Positions 16,381 through 24,732 of a DNA stretch of 49,073 nt are shown here, in pieces (position 1 is the first letter of the stretch; each line of letters opens with the position of its first letter). The DNA is from Armatimonadota bacterium (GTDB taxonomy: Bacteria > Sysuimicrobiota > Sysuimicrobiia > Sysuimicrobiales > Humicultoraceae). Where the stretch lies: positions 1 to 49,073 of the forward strand of contig JAVHLY010000022.1 in assembly GCA_031081585.1 (NCBI GenBank). The letters run 5' to 3'. A program made the translations under genes and the position numbers. The notes below the pieces were generated by a model. The model worked only from the letters and a program-made list of their open reading frames with translations. It made no database searches and was not told where the DNA came from.

Positions 16381-16415
16381 TCCCCTCGTCCATGGTATCG
16401 TCCCCTCGTCCATGG
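16381..16415. repeat. 15-bp direct repeat upstream of the NEW3 gene
   Basis: TCCCCTCGTCCATGG occurs at 16381-16395 and 16401-16415, separated by five bases, in the leader of the minus-strand operon. It resembles the other short border duplications in this window. Confidence 0.7.
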
Positions 16416-16457
16416 CGTGGTCACTGGTGGACGGGCCACGACGCCCCACACAGCAAT

Positions 16458-17291
16458 CTACCAGATGGCCACCACCCGCGTCGGCCCGCCCGAGCCGGCG
16501 ACGACCTTGGGCGCCCCGACGAAGACCCAGGCCCCCGCCGGCGGGATGGCGGCGAGGTTGGCCAGGTTCTCCAGGCCCCACCGCCCGGCCGGCAGCCAGG
16601 TCGTGTGGGTCTTGAAGTCCTTCGACGCCCCGAAGTCCAGGCTGAGCGTGTCCACGCCGATGCCCACGACGTCGCGCTCGTGCAGGAGGAAGGCGGCGGC
16701 GTCCGGGTGGAAGCCGGGGAAGTGCATTACCCCGGCCGCGTCCGGGTTGCGGAAGGCCTGCGCGCTGCCGGCGCGGCGCTCCCACCCGCTGTGCATGAAG
16801 ACCGCCGCCCCACGGGGCAGCCGCCCGTAGCGGCGCTCCCAGGCCCGGAGGTCGTCCACCGTCAGGCGCGTGTCGGGGTCACGGGCGGCCCGCTCGTGGA
16901 TGTGCACGACGGCCACCGGGGCGAAGAGCGTGCCCACCGCCACCTGGTCCACCGTCGGGGCCCCCTCACCGAAGTGGGCCGGGGCGTCCATGTGCGTCCC
17001 CACGTGCTCCCAGTAGCTGAGGTTGAGCCCGTAGTAGCCGTCCTTCTTTACCGTCACGGCGACGTCGGCCTTCAGGGCAGGCTGGCCGCTGAAGGTGGGG
17101 AAGGTCGGCTTGAGGGTGTGGGTGAGGTCCTGCATGCGGGTGATGCGCAGCGTCCGCGGGGCCGCCAGGGCTTCGGCCGGTGCGGCCAGGCGCGCGACGG
17201 CGGCCGCGGCCACGGCCGTCCCGGCGGCCCGCAGGAAGCCGCGCCGGTCTACCTGCCGCTGCACCGCCTCCATCACGATGGGTCCACACAT
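16458..17291 (-). CDS. Tat-exported cyclase-family (kynurenine formamidase-like) hydrolase
   Basis: A 277-residue cyclase-family (PF04199-type) metal-dependent hydrolase. It carries a twin-arginine signal (DRRGFLRAAGTAVAA, residues 15-29). The metal-binding signature HxGTHxDxPxHF is present as HVGTHMDAPAHF, and GIGVDTLSLDFG lies near the C-terminus. Family members hydrolyse N-formylkynurenine or cyclic amides; the substrate here is unknown. The ATG at 17291 has AGGTGATC seven bases upstream. Export by Tat is unusual for the formamidase branch and suggests an extracytoplasmic substrate. A second, non-exported homologue lies at 23423-24262. Confidence 0.85.
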   Translation of the reverse strand: MCGPIVMEAVQRQVDRRGFLRAAGTAVAAAAVARLAAPAEALAAPRTLRITRMQDLTHTLKPTFPTFSGQPALKADVAVTVKKDGYYGLNLSYWEHVGTHMDAPAHFGEGAPTVDQVAVGTLFAPVAVVHIHERAARDPDTRLTVDDLRAWERRYGRLPRGAAVFMHSGWERRAGSAQAFRNPDAAGVMHFPGFHPDAAAFLLHERDVVGIGVDTLSLDFGASKDFKTHTTWLPAGRWGLENLANLAAIPPAGAWVFVGAPKVVAGSGGPTRVVAIW

Positions 17292-17402
17292 CGCCAGATC
17301 ACCTCCGTGCAGCCTGATTGACGGCGCCCGTCGGCATGCCGGTGCCGGGGATGAGTTTCGCGGTCGGCCCCGGCTGGCTCCTCGTCCCTGCTGCCCCGTC
17401 CA

Positions 17403-17435
17403 CGCTAAAGGGCCGTGCTAAGGATTGTGCTAAGG
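17403..17435. repeat. Three 12-bp-spaced direct repeats in a divergent promoter region
   Basis: GTGCTAAGG occurs at 17415-17423 and 17427-17435, and a variant CGCTAAAGG at 17403-17411, giving an exact 12-base period. The array lies between the minus-strand cyclase gene and the plus-strand cupredoxin gene. Such a period suits a response regulator binding side by side on one DNA face; this is inference. Confidence 0.6.
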
Positions 17436-17533
17436 TCGGCCGCTACCTTCAGGGGCCGGAGGGAGGTGTCGGATCGGCGGCGCGGGAGCGACGTCAGGAG
17501 CGGGCGAGGGAGGAGATTGGCCGCCCGGGGCGT

Positions 17534-17995
17534 ATGATGGGAAGGCACCTGCTGGGCCCTGCGGCGCAACAGGTTCCCCAGGACGTCAATCGAAGAGCGC
17601 GTGGTGTGCGAAGGGCTCTGCCGGTCCTTGTCGTGTCCCTGGGTGTGCTCGCCCTTGCCCTCGCCGTCTGGGTGGTGGACCGCGGCCGCGTGGGGGGCAG
17701 CGACGGCGGCCGGGCGGTCGGGGTCGGCGACGACGCGCAGGTCGTCGAGACGAAGGACAACTACTTCGTCCCGGCGGTGCTGACCGTCCGTCCGGGCCAG
17801 CGGGTGCGGTGGGTGAACCGGGGGCAGGTGCCGCATACCGCCACGAGCCTGGACGGGGTCTGGGACTCGAAAACCCTCGCCCCGGGTGGGAGCTACACCT
17901 TCCTCTTCCGCCGGGCGGGGACGTACCGCTACCTGTGCCTGCTCCACCCCCTCCAGGGGATGTACGGCACCGTCGTCGTCGGCGGGAGGGGGTGA
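17534..17995 (+). CDS. Membrane-anchored cupredoxin
   Basis: A 153-residue protein with an N-terminal transmembrane or signal segment (about residues 28-48) and a single cupredoxin domain. Likely copper ligands are His101 in VPHTAT and Cys135, His138 and Met143 in CLLHPLQGM. The NYFVPAVLTVRPGQRVRWVN strand is the family's typical entry. It should be a surface electron carrier. The start is uncertain: ATG at 17534 (or 17537) lacks a close ribosome site, and the GTG at 17603 would give a shorter signal peptide. Its own promoter region carries 12-bp repeats. It is followed 105 bases later by the two-domain cupredoxin. Confidence 0.8.
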   Translation: MMGRHLLGPAAQQVPQDVNRRARGVRRALPVLVVSLGVLALALAVWVVDRGRVGGSDGGRAVGVGDDAQVVETKDNYFVPAVLTVRPGQRVRWVNRGQVPHTATSLDGVWDSKTLAPGGSYTFLFRRAGTYRYLCLLHPLQGMYGTVVVGGRG

Positions 17996-18100
17996 GAGGT
18001 CGGGCAGCCGGTTGGGTGGCTGTCACGATACCTGAAGAGGCCGAATGGGGTTCGAGGTGGCGCACACGAGGTATCAACAGACGCCAAAGGCGTGGTGGGA

Positions 18101-19102
18101 ATGCGACGATGGCTCATCGTGGTGAGCCTGGTACTGCTGGTGGGCTCGCTGTCCACAGCGGCCCGGGCGACGCAGGGCGGTGCACGAACCTGGACGGTGC
18201 TCGCCGGTGGGGGGACGAAGGACAGGGCGGTCGTGGCCAACGCCTTCTTCCCGCGCACGGTCGAAGTCGCCGTGGGCGACACCGTGCGCTGGCAGTTCGA
18301 GGGCTTCCACAACGTGGCGTTCACCAGCGGGCAGCGGCCGCCGGCCATCGAGGTCCACGAGGGCGGCCGGACCTACTTCAACCCGGAGGTTTTCTTCCCG
18401 GTGGGCCCGCGCACGTACGACGGGACGGGCTACCGGAACTCCGGTACGCCCCCGATGGGTCCGGGGGCGTCCCGGCCCTTCACCTACGAGTTGACCTTCA
18501 CCAAGGCCGGGACCTACGAGTACGTGTGCATCCTCCACGGTCCGGCCATGTCGGGGCGGGTGGTCGTGCGCGAGCGGGCCACCGGCTCGCCGGAGGCGGT
18601 GCTCCGGCAGGCCCGCGCCGAGCAGGCGGCCACGATCCGCGCCGGCCAGGCCGCCTGGGCGAAGTACCGGCCGACCCGCGCCGGGCGGACCGTGACCGTC
18701 CCCATGGTCGGGGACGTCCGGGCGGGCTACTCCATCCTGCGGTTCACCCCCCAGCCGTTGCGGGTCCGCGTGGGTACCACCGTCACCTGGACGATGGCCG
18801 ACAACTTTGAGATCCACACGGTGACCTTCCTGGGAGGCCAGCAGCCGCCGGAGTTCGTCCTGCCGCAGCCCCAGGCCCAGGGCCCGCCGCGGCTGCTGCT
18901 CAACCCCAAGGTGGCCCGGCCGACCAGGAGCCAGACCTACAGCGGGACCGGCTACGCCAACTCCGGCGTCCTCTACCCGCCGGCCGCGCCAGCGAGCCTC
19001 CCCAAGCGGTTCAGCCTGACCTTCACTCGCAAGGGGCGGTACGAGTACTGGTGCATCGTGCACGTCCCCGAGGGCATGAAGGGCGTGATCGTGGTGGAGT
19101 GA
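18101..19102 (+). CDS. Secreted two-domain cupredoxin
   Basis: A 333-residue exported protein with a signal peptide (1-23) and two cupredoxin domains in tandem, each with a full type 1 copper ligand set. Domain 1 has His70 (FHNVAF) with Cys143, His146 and Met150 (CILHGPAM). Domain 2 has His239 (EIHTVTF) with Cys318, His321 and Met326 (CIVHVPEGM). The domains share internal similarity, for example YDGTGYRNSG and YSGTGYANSG, so they arose by duplication. Neither shows the His-rich type 2/3 copper motifs of laccases or nitrite reductases, so an electron-transfer or copper-storage role is more likely than oxidase activity. The ATG at 18101 is preferred to the GTG at 18092. Confidence 0.85.
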   Translation: MRRWLIVVSLVLLVGSLSTAARATQGGARTWTVLAGGGTKDRAVVANAFFPRTVEVAVGDTVRWQFEGFHNVAFTSGQRPPAIEVHEGGRTYFNPEVFFPVGPRTYDGTGYRNSGTPPMGPGASRPFTYELTFTKAGTYEYVCILHGPAMSGRVVVRERATGSPEAVLRQARAEQAATIRAGQAAWAKYRPTRAGRTVTVPMVGDVRAGYSILRFTPQPLRVRVGTTVTWTMADNFEIHTVTFLGGQQPPEFVLPQPQAQGPPRLLLNPKVARPTRSQTYSGTGYANSGVLYPPAAPASLPKRFSLTFTRKGRYEYWCIVHVPEGMKGVIVVE

Positions 19103-19126
19103 CGCGGGGCGGGGGGCGCGGGAGAG

Positions 19127-19158
19127 CCCGAGGGGCCGGAGCGGTCCGGCCCCTCGGG
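19127..19158 (+). terminator. Rho-independent-type hairpin after the cupredoxin gene
   Basis: CCCGAGGGGCCGGA (19127-19140) pairs perfectly with TCCGGCCCCTCGGG (19145-19158) around a GCGG tetraloop, 25 bases past the stop codon. It is followed by CGTTCT rather than a long U tract. Confidence 0.8.
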
Positions 19159-19329
19159 CGTTCTGGGGCAGGGTGGGCACCGGCGGACGCAGCGGAGTAG
19201 GGTGAAGGGGGAGATGGCGCCCCGCGGCCGCTCCAGGCCCGGGTCCAACGGGAAAGTTCGGAGGTGGGAGGGCCGCTCGCCCATGCCCGTGCCACGGCCA
19301 CTCCCCAGTTCGATGAAAGGAGGCCACGG

Positions 19330-20538
19330 ATGGACCTCCCTCCCGAGCTCCGCGCTCTGGTCCGCAGCGAGCGTCAGGACGTGCTCTCGCTCTACCTCGA
19401 CGTCGACCCCACCAAGCCCGAGCACCAGTCGACGCACCCCGCCTACCGCATCTGGCTGCGCAACGCCCTGCGCGACCTGGTGGACCACCAGCCCCGGGAG
19501 ACGGCGAAGGTACTGGCCCCGCTCACCGAGCGGGTCCTGGCCCACGTCGAGACCCGTCCGCCGGGAGGGCGCGGGCTCGCCCTCTTCGCCGCCGACGGGC
19601 TGTGGCAGGAGCGCGTGCTGCCGTTCCCGCTGGCCAACCGCCTGAGCTACGGCCGCCCGGACGTCGTGCCCCTGCTCTGGGCCCTGGAGGAGTACAACCC
19701 CTATGCCATCCTGGCCGTGGACCGGGAGCGGGCCCGGTTGCTGGTCGCCTACCTGGGCCGCACGGCGGTCGTCTCCGAGGAGACGCTGGAACTGGACACC
19801 AGCGACTGGCGCTTCAAAGCCGGGCGCCCGCCCTCCTTCGCGCAGCGGCTGGGCACGGCGGCCACCCGGGGCAGCCAGCGGGACACGTTCGTCGCGCGGG
19901 TCGAGGACCACGTCCGCCGCTTCTGGCTCGGCGCGGCCGGCGCGACGGCGCAGTGGATGCGCGACCTGGGCATCGAGCGGCTCGTCCTGGCCGGTCCCCC
20001 GGAGGCGGTCGGCGCGGTCCGGGACCTGCTCCCCGACCCCGTGCGGGGGCGGCTCGTCGCCCAGGTCCACCTCTCGCCCGACGCCGGGGTCCCGGAGATC
20101 GTGGGGCGCACCCTGCCGGTAGCGGTCGAGGCGGAACACCGGCACGAGGCCGAGGTGGTACGGCGGCTCCTCGACGCCGCCGGCGCCGGGTCCGGGGTGC
20201 TGGGCCGCGCGCCCACCGTCGGGGTCCTCGTCCAGGAGCAGGCGATGGTGGTGGTGGCGGACCGCGACGTCGGCGGCGAGGTGTGGCGGTGCCAGGTGTG
20301 CGGCTACGTGGCCGCCGCGCCCCACGACCGCTGCCCGACCTGCGGCGGGCCGGTCGAGGTGGCGCCCGTGCCGCAGGTGCTCCCGCTCCTGGCCCAGCAG
20401 AGCGGCGCCGCGCTCGAGGTCGTCACGGGGACGGCGGCGGAAGCGCTGCGCCCCTACGAAGGGGTGGGCGCCCTCCTGCGCTACGTGCCGGGACCGACCA
20501 GGCCGGGACCGACCACGCCGCGGCCGACCAGGCCGTGA
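19330..20538 (+). CDS. Bacterial aeRF1-type release factor-like protein (baeRF/VLRF1 family)
   Basis: A 402-residue protein resembling the archaeo-eukaryotic release factor 1 fold found in some bacteria. The N-terminal LSLYLDVDPTKPEHQ, the RNase H-like middle segment (YAILAVDRERARLLVAYLGR) and the helix RRFWLGAAGATAQWM fit the baeRF group. The C-terminal L7Ae-like domain ends in the eRF1 hallmark EGVGALLRY. A zinc ribbon with four cysteines (CQVCGY and CPTCGG) is inserted before it. These factors are thought to act on stalled ribosomes or tRNA; no GGQ motif is seen. The start ATG has a full AAAGGAGG. A toxin-antitoxin pair follows 56 bases later. Confidence 0.75.
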   Translation: MDLPPELRALVRSERQDVLSLYLDVDPTKPEHQSTHPAYRIWLRNALRDLVDHQPRETAKVLAPLTERVLAHVETRPPGGRGLALFAADGLWQERVLPFPLANRLSYGRPDVVPLLWALEEYNPYAILAVDRERARLLVAYLGRTAVVSEETLELDTSDWRFKAGRPPSFAQRLGTAATRGSQRDTFVARVEDHVRRFWLGAAGATAQWMRDLGIERLVLAGPPEAVGAVRDLLPDPVRGRLVAQVHLSPDAGVPEIVGRTLPVAVEAEHRHEAEVVRRLLDAAGAGSGVLGRAPTVGVLVQEQAMVVVADRDVGGEVWRCQVCGYVAAAPHDRCPTCGGPVEVAPVPQVLPLLAQQSGAALEVVTGTAAEALRPYEGVGALLRYVPGPTRPGPTTPRPTRP

Positions 20539-20548
20539 GCGACACGCC

Positions 20549-20578
20549 TTGACCCTGGGTGCGACCCTCCTCTAGCAT
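20549..20578 (+). promoter_or_regulatory. Promoter of the MntA/HepT module
   Basis: TTGACC (20549-20554) and TAGCAT (20573-20578) are separated by 18 bases. The mntA ATG lies 16 bases beyond the -10 and has no Shine-Dalgarno sequence, so the leader is very short. Confidence 0.6.
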
Positions 20579-20594
20579 CCAGCCGGTCCGTCCC

Positions 20595-21035
20595 ATGCGG
20601 CACGCCACGACTCTCGCCCTGACGCCCGACCAGCGTGAGCGCCTGGCGCAGGTGGCGCAGCGCCACCGGCTCCGTCTCATCCTGACCTTCGGGTCGGCGG
20701 TGACCGGCCGCACCCACGCGGGCAGCGATCTCGACGTGGCGGTGCTGCCTGAACCGGGCGTGGACCTCTCCCTGCAGGACCTGGGTCGCCTGACGGCCGA
20801 CCTAGCCGACGTCTTCGCCACCGCCGACGTGGACCTCGCGCTCGTCTCACGGGCGGATCCGCTCTTCCTCTGCCGGATCTTCGAGACGGCCGTCCTGCTC
20901 TACGGCGACGAGCGGACCTTCCGCTGGTACCGCGTCTACGCCTTTCGACGCTTCAGCGAGTACCTGCCCTACCTCCATCTGGAGGCGCAGGCCACCCGGG
21001 CCCTGGTCCGACGGCTCGCCGCCCATGCCGGTTGA
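20595..21035 (+). CDS. mntA: MntA-type nucleotidyltransferase antitoxin
   Basis: A 146-residue minimal nucleotidyltransferase. The GSX10DXD active-site motif is exact: Gly33-Ser34, ten residues, then Asp45-Leu46-Asp47 (FGSAVTGRTHAGSDLDVAV). In the type VII toxin-antitoxin system this enzyme adds AMP to the HepT ribonuclease and silences it. The helical C-terminus (FRWYRVYAFRRFSEYLPYL) matches the family. It overlaps the hepT-like gene by 11 bases, the usual arrangement. The frame stays open to 20559, but that would place the start on the promoter. Confidence 0.88.
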   Translation: MRHATTLALTPDQRERLAQVAQRHRLRLILTFGSAVTGRTHAGSDLDVAVLPEPGVDLSLQDLGRLTADLADVFATADVDLALVSRADPLFLCRIFETAVLLYGDERTFRWYRVYAFRRFSEYLPYLHLEAQATRALVRRLAAHAG

Positions 21036-21465
21036 CCGGGACGTCGTCCAGCGGAAGATCACGCTGATCGCCGAGGACCTCGTGCGCCTGCAGCCGCTCG
21101 CCCGCCTGACGCTCCAGGAGTACCTGGCGCGCCTCGAGGCGCAGCTGGCCACGGAGCGGCTGCTGGAGCGCCTGATCGGGAGGATGCTCGACATCAACTA
21201 CCACCTGGCCGTGGAGCTGCGTGGGGTGGCCCCGAAGGACTTTCACGAGTCGTTCCTGAAGCTCGCCGAGCTGGACGTCCTCCCCGCCGACTTTGCACGC
21301 CGGATCGCCCGGGCCGCCGGCCTGCGCAACCGGCTGGCGCACGAGTACAACGAGGTGGACCCCGCGAAGGTGCACGCCGCAGCGGCGGAGGCCCTCACCG
21401 ACGTGCCCCGCTACCTGGAGCACATCCAGCAGTTCCTGGACCGCCTCCCGGACAACACCGGCTGA
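21025..21465 (+). CDS. hepT: HepT-type RNase toxin
   Basis: A 146-residue HEPN-fold protein. The catalytic RX4HXY motif is intact as RNRLAHEY (Arg101, His106, Tyr108). HepT toxins cleave RNA, including tRNA ends, and are neutralised by MntA through AMPylation of the tyrosine in this motif. Both partners therefore look functional. The pair follows a ribosome-associated release factor homologue, which may be chance. The gene ends 19 bases before the convergent SLC13 gene. Confidence 0.88.
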   Translation: MPVDRDVVQRKITLIAEDLVRLQPLARLTLQEYLARLEAQLATERLLERLIGRMLDINYHLAVELRGVAPKDFHESFLKLAELDVLPADFARRIARAAGLRNRLAHEYNEVDPAKVHAAAAEALTDVPRYLEHIQQFLDRLPDNTG

Positions 21466-21484
21466 CGACCCGGAGTGCGGCCGG

Positions 21485-23275
21485 CTACGGCCGCGGCGGG
21501 ACCAGCGGCCACACCCGGGGGACGAGGAGCACGGCCACGGCGAAGATCAGGATCGTCAGCAGGCCGCCCACCCGCACGAAATCCGAGAAGCGGTAGCGCC
21601 CGGGGCCGTAGACCATCAGGCAGGAGGGCTCCAGCGGGGTGATGTACGACGTGCTCGCCGCCACGGCGATCATCGCGGCGAACGCCCGGGGGTTCAGGCC
21701 GAGCTGCACCGCCGTCTGCACCGCCACCGGCAGGACGACGATGGCGGCGGCCTGGTTCGACATCGGCTGGGTGAGCAGTACGGTCAGGGCGAAGAAGCCG
21801 CCGAGCAGCCACAGCGGGTCGGCGTGCCCGACGGCCGAGGTGATCAGGCCGGCCAGGTAGCGCGCCGCGCCGGTGGTCTCCATGGCGTGCCCCACCGCCA
21901 GCAGGCTGCCGATGAGGACGATCACCTTCCACTCCACCTCGCGGTAGGCTTCCTCCGGCGTCAGGCAGCGGGTGAGGAAGGCCAGCAGCGCCCCGGCCAG
22001 TACCGCCACCGGGAGCGGCAGCACCCCCGCGGTCGCGGCGGCCAGCGTGGCCACGAAGATGAGGACGGCGTGAGGGGCCCGGTGCACGAGGGGCCGGCGG
22101 TCCTCCACGGGCCCCAGGATGCGGAAGGTGTGGCGGCCGGCGATGGCGGCCACGTCGCGCAGCCGTCCCTGGACCAGCAGGACGTCCCCCACGCGCAGCC
22201 GCACGTCGCTGAGCTTCCGCACGAGCACGGCGTCGTGGCGGTGGATCGCCAGCACCTGCAGGCCGAAGCGCTCCCGGAAGCGGAAGGTCTTGAGGGTGCG
22301 GCCCACCAGTGTCGACCCCGGGAGGAGGATGACCTCGGCGATCCCCACGCCGTTCTCGCTCTGGCCGGCGAGCGGCAGGTGGACCTCGGGCTTGATCTCG
22401 ATCCCCGCCCGGTCCTTCACCTTGAGGATGTCCTCGCGCCGCCCCTGGACCAGCAGGATGTCGTTGGGCTGCAGCCGCGTGCGGGCCTGCGCCCGCAGGT
22501 ACTGCTCCTCGGGGCCCCGCACGACGCGGAGGACGGTGAGGTCGAGGTCGCGCCCCAACCCCGCCTCCTCGAGCGTCTTGCCGACGAGCGGGGAGTCCGG
22601 CAGGACCAGTACCTCGGTCAGGTAGGGACGCAGCCCGAAGTCCTCCAGCTCGTCGGGGGGCGTGCGGTCCGGGATGAGGCGGCGGCCCAGGACCCACATG
22701 TAGGCCAGGCCGACGAGCGCCACGGGCAGGCCCACCGGGGCCAGCTCGAACATCCCCAGGGGGGCCATGCGGTAGCGGGTCATGAGCCCGCTCACCACCA
22801 GGTTGGTGGAGGTGCTCACCAGGGTGACCGAGCTGGTCAGGATGGAGGCGAAGGCGAGCGGCATGAGCAGCCGCGAGGGACTGGCGCGCAGGCGGGCCGC
22901 GATGCCCATCGTCACCGGCAGGAAGAAGGCGGTGGCGGCGGTGTTGCTGATGAAGGCGCTCAAGCCTGCAGCCCCCAGCATGACGAAGAGGAGGAGGCGG
23001 TGGGGGTCCTCGCCAGCGCGACGCAGGATCGTCCGCCCGGCCAGGTCGACGACGCCGGTACGCAGCAGGGCCGCGGTGAGGATGAGCAGCCCCAGGATCA
23101 TCATCACCGTCTCGCTGCCGAAGCCGGCGAAGGCGTCCTGGGGCGGCAGGAGGCCGGTGAGGACGAGAGCGAGGAGGAGGCCGAGCGCGACGACGTCGGC
23201 CGGCATCCACTCGAACCAGAAGAGGACCAGCGCGACGGCGATGAGCGAGAGGAGCAGCGCGATCTCGGCCGTCAT
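21485..23275 (-). CDS. SLC13/DASS-type anion transporter with two RCK_C (TrkA_C) domains
   Basis: A 596-residue transporter with about 11-12 helices split by a cytoplasmic insert. The two family hairpin motifs are present: [11 protein letters not shown] in the first half and [13 protein letters not shown] in the second. Two TrkA_C-like regulatory domains lie between the halves (about residues 205-380), one reading [19 protein letters not shown] and the other [19 protein letters not shown]. Members carry sulfate, dicarboxylates or other anions, usually with sodium. The large RCK_C insert is typical of the bacterial SLC13 branch. Sulfate transport would fit the sulfite oxidase elsewhere in the window, but the substrate cannot be read. 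Confidence 0.9.
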   Translation of the reverse strand: MTAEIALLLSLIAVALVLFWFEWMPADVVALGLLLALVLTGLLPPQDAFAGFGSETVMMILGLLILTAALLRTGVVDLAGRTILRRAGEDPHRLLLFVMLGAAGLSAFISNTAATAFFLPVTMGIAARLRASPSRLLMPLAFASILTSSVTLVSTSTNLVVSGLMTRYRMAPLGMFELAPVGLPVALVGLAYMWVLGRRLIPDRTPPDELEDFGLRPYLTEVLVLPDSPLVGKTLEEAGLGRDLDLTVLRVVRGPEEQYLRAQARTRLQPNDILLVQGRREDILKVKDRAGIEIKPEVHLPLAGQSENGVGIAEVILLPGSTLVGRTLKTFRFRERFGLQVLAIHRHDAVLVRKLSDVRLRVGDVLLVQGRLRDVAAIAGRHTFRILGPVEDRRPLVHRAPHAVLIFVATLAAATAGVLPLPVAVLAGALLAFLTRCLTPEEAYREVEWKVIVLIGSLLAVGHAMETTGAARYLAGLITSAVGHADPLWLLGGFFALTVLLTQPMSNQAAAIVVLPVAVQTAVQLGLNPRAFAAMIAVAASTSYITPLEPSCLMVYGPGRYRFSDFVRVGGLLTILIFAVAVLLVPRVWPLVPPRP

Positions 23276-23422
23276 GGCTCGGGAGCGCCCGCCGGACTAC
23301 GGGCGTGGGCGGTCCGTGATCAGGTCTCCGCGCTGCCTCCCGCCCGTGGCCCGGCACGGCGTCCCCGGCAACGCCGCGGTGGAGCCAGGCCGGCCCTCCC
23401 GGCGGGCATCCTCCCCACGGGC

Positions 23423-24262
23423 CTAGGCCGGGACGAAGGCCACGAACCGGCAGAAGGCCGCCTCACCCCCCTTGAACCGGAAGGGGAAGCAGCCCACCCA
23501 CACACGCTGGTCGAGCACCCGGTCGATCTCGCCGCCGACGTTCTCCACGTGGTAGACGCCGCGGGGGAAGAGCATGGTGTGGGTGGCCTGGTAGTCCCGC
23601 GGCCAGGGGAAGGCCTCCTCGAGCGGCATGCCGATGACGCGCTCCACCTCCGGGATGAGGTCGGGGCGGGCGCGGCGCACGTTGGTGTTGAAGGGGTGGT
23701 CGGTGGAGATGGCGTCCACGGCCAGCCAGCGGATGCCGCGGTCGAGCACCCACTGGCAGAACTCCGCCCGCGGGCCGGGATGGCGCAGGAAGGCGCGCGG
23801 GAGGTCGGCGCGGGCGTCGGCGTGGCGCTCCCGGGTCGCGGGCGACCAGTCCTCGTTGTAGTAGGCGTGGTAGCCGGTGTGGATGACCAGGATGTCCCCG
23901 CGCTCGATGGTGATCCCCGTCTTGCGCTCCCACTGCTCGAAGTGCTCGGGCCCGTAGATGCCGTAGTCGCCGACCCCGAAGGCCTGCAGGTCGACGATGC
24001 AGGCCGGCCCGACCAGCTGGCCGATGGGGATGCCGGCCACGTCCGGCCCGGGGTCGTGGAAGTGCAGCGGGCTGTCCAGGTGCGTGGCGATGTGGTTGGT
24101 GGTGGCGATGTACTGGGCGTTCACGCCCTCGAAGGCCAGCTTCTTCACCCACTTGATGGTGGGGCCGTCGTAGTAGGCAAATGGCGGGGAGTCCACGCTG
24201 AAGTTCTGCGAGAGGTCCAGGACACGCACGCCGCTCAGGTCCACGGCCATCGGCTCATTCAC
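23423..24262 (-). CDS. Cyclase-family (kynurenine formamidase-like) hydrolase, cytoplasmic
   Basis: A 279-residue cyclase-family protein without a signal peptide. The metal site is [12 protein letters not shown], with the usual glycine replaced by alanine (HxATHxDxPxHF). [17 protein letters not shown] and [12 protein letters not shown] also match the family. AGGAGGTGA lies immediately before the ATG at 24262; a second ATG at 24250 is a slightly better start by homology. It is transcribed with the VOC and DUF1116 genes upstream on the same strand, which suggests a small catabolic cluster. Substrate unknown: N-formylkynurenine or a cyclic amide would be typical. Confidence 0.85.
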   Translation of the reverse strand: MNEPMAVDLSGVRVLDLSQNFSVDSPPFAYYDGPTIKWVKKLAFEGVNAQYIATTNHIATHLDSPLHFHDPGPDVAGIPIGQLVGPACIVDLQAFGVGDYGIYGPEHFEQWERKTGITIERGDILVIHTGYHAYYNEDWSPATRERHADARADLPRAFLRHPGPRAEFCQWVLDRGIRWLAVDAISTDHPFNTNVRRARPDLIPEVERVIGMPLEEAFPWPRDYQATHTMLFPRGVYHVENVGGEIDRVLDQRVWVGCFPFRFKGGEAAFCRFVAFVPA

Positions 24263-24306
24263 CTCCTGTCGTGGCCCACTTGTCGCCAGCCCTCATCGGA
24301 TGCCTC

Positions 24307-24327
24307 CCCGCCGGACACCGCGGCGGG
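24307..24327 (-). terminator. Small hairpin between VOC and cyclase genes
   Basis: CCCGCCG (24307-24313) and CGGCGGG (24321-24327) form a 7-bp stem with a 7-base loop in the 78-base gap. It could attenuate read-through. There is no U tract. Confidence 0.35.
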
Positions 24328-24340
24328 TCGGTGCCGCCGG

Positions 24341-24700
24341 TCACCGCGACGGTTCGTGCAGCACCACCTGGTTCCCCCACGGGTCCTGGATCCTCACGAG
24401 CTTGCCGTAGGGCTCGCTCATGATGTCCGAGACCTGCAGGAAGCCGGCGCGCCCGGCCTGCTCCAGGGCGCGCCCGATGTCCTCCACCTCGACGGTGACC
24501 ACCGCCCCGTAGCGCACTTCGGTCTTGTCCGTGACCTCCGGGCGGCGGGCGTGCAGGTGGAGCGCCAGCACGCCCCCGTCCAGCGCGAACTCGGTCCAGT
24601 CGTCGTCGCTGTAGCGCGGCTCGCGGTCCAGCAGCTGCCGGTAGACCTCGCGCGCCCGACCCATGTCCCCCACGTAGTAGTGCGCGTTGCCGAACCGCAT
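24341..24700 (-). CDS. VOC (glyoxalase/bleomycin-resistance fold) protein
   Basis: A 119-residue protein of the vicinal oxygen chelate superfamily. It shows the paired beta-alpha-beta-beta-beta modules: FGNAHYYVGDMGRAREVYRQ at the N-terminus, TVEVEDIGRALEQAGRAG in the middle and the closing GKLVRIQDPWGNQVVLHEP. Candidate metal ligands are His residues near the start and in LALHLHA and the late Glu in LHEP. Members include glyoxalases, dioxygenases and resistance proteins; the reaction is not identifiable. The ATG at 24700 is chosen because GGAGGTGGAGGGC lies directly upstream; an ATG at 24709 is also in frame. Confidence 0.85.
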   Translation of the reverse strand: MRFGNAHYYVGDMGRAREVYRQLLDREPRYSDDDWTEFALDGGVLALHLHARRPEVTDKTEVRYGAVVTVEVEDIGRALEQAGRAGFLQVSDIMSEPYGKLVRIQDPWGNQVVLHEPSR

Positions 24701-24732
24701 GCCCTCCACCTCCCTGAGCGCCGGCCGTGGCG

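Noticed and set aside
17415-17435. GTGCTAA half-sites resembling the CIRCE heat-shock operator
   Set aside because: CIRCE needs an inverted repeat with a 9-base spacer; here the copies are direct and 12 bases apart, and no heat-shock gene is near.
18101-19102. Two-domain cupredoxin as a copper nitrite reductase or laccase
   Set aside because: The HxH-type motifs for type 2/3 copper centres are absent; only two type 1 ligand sets are seen.
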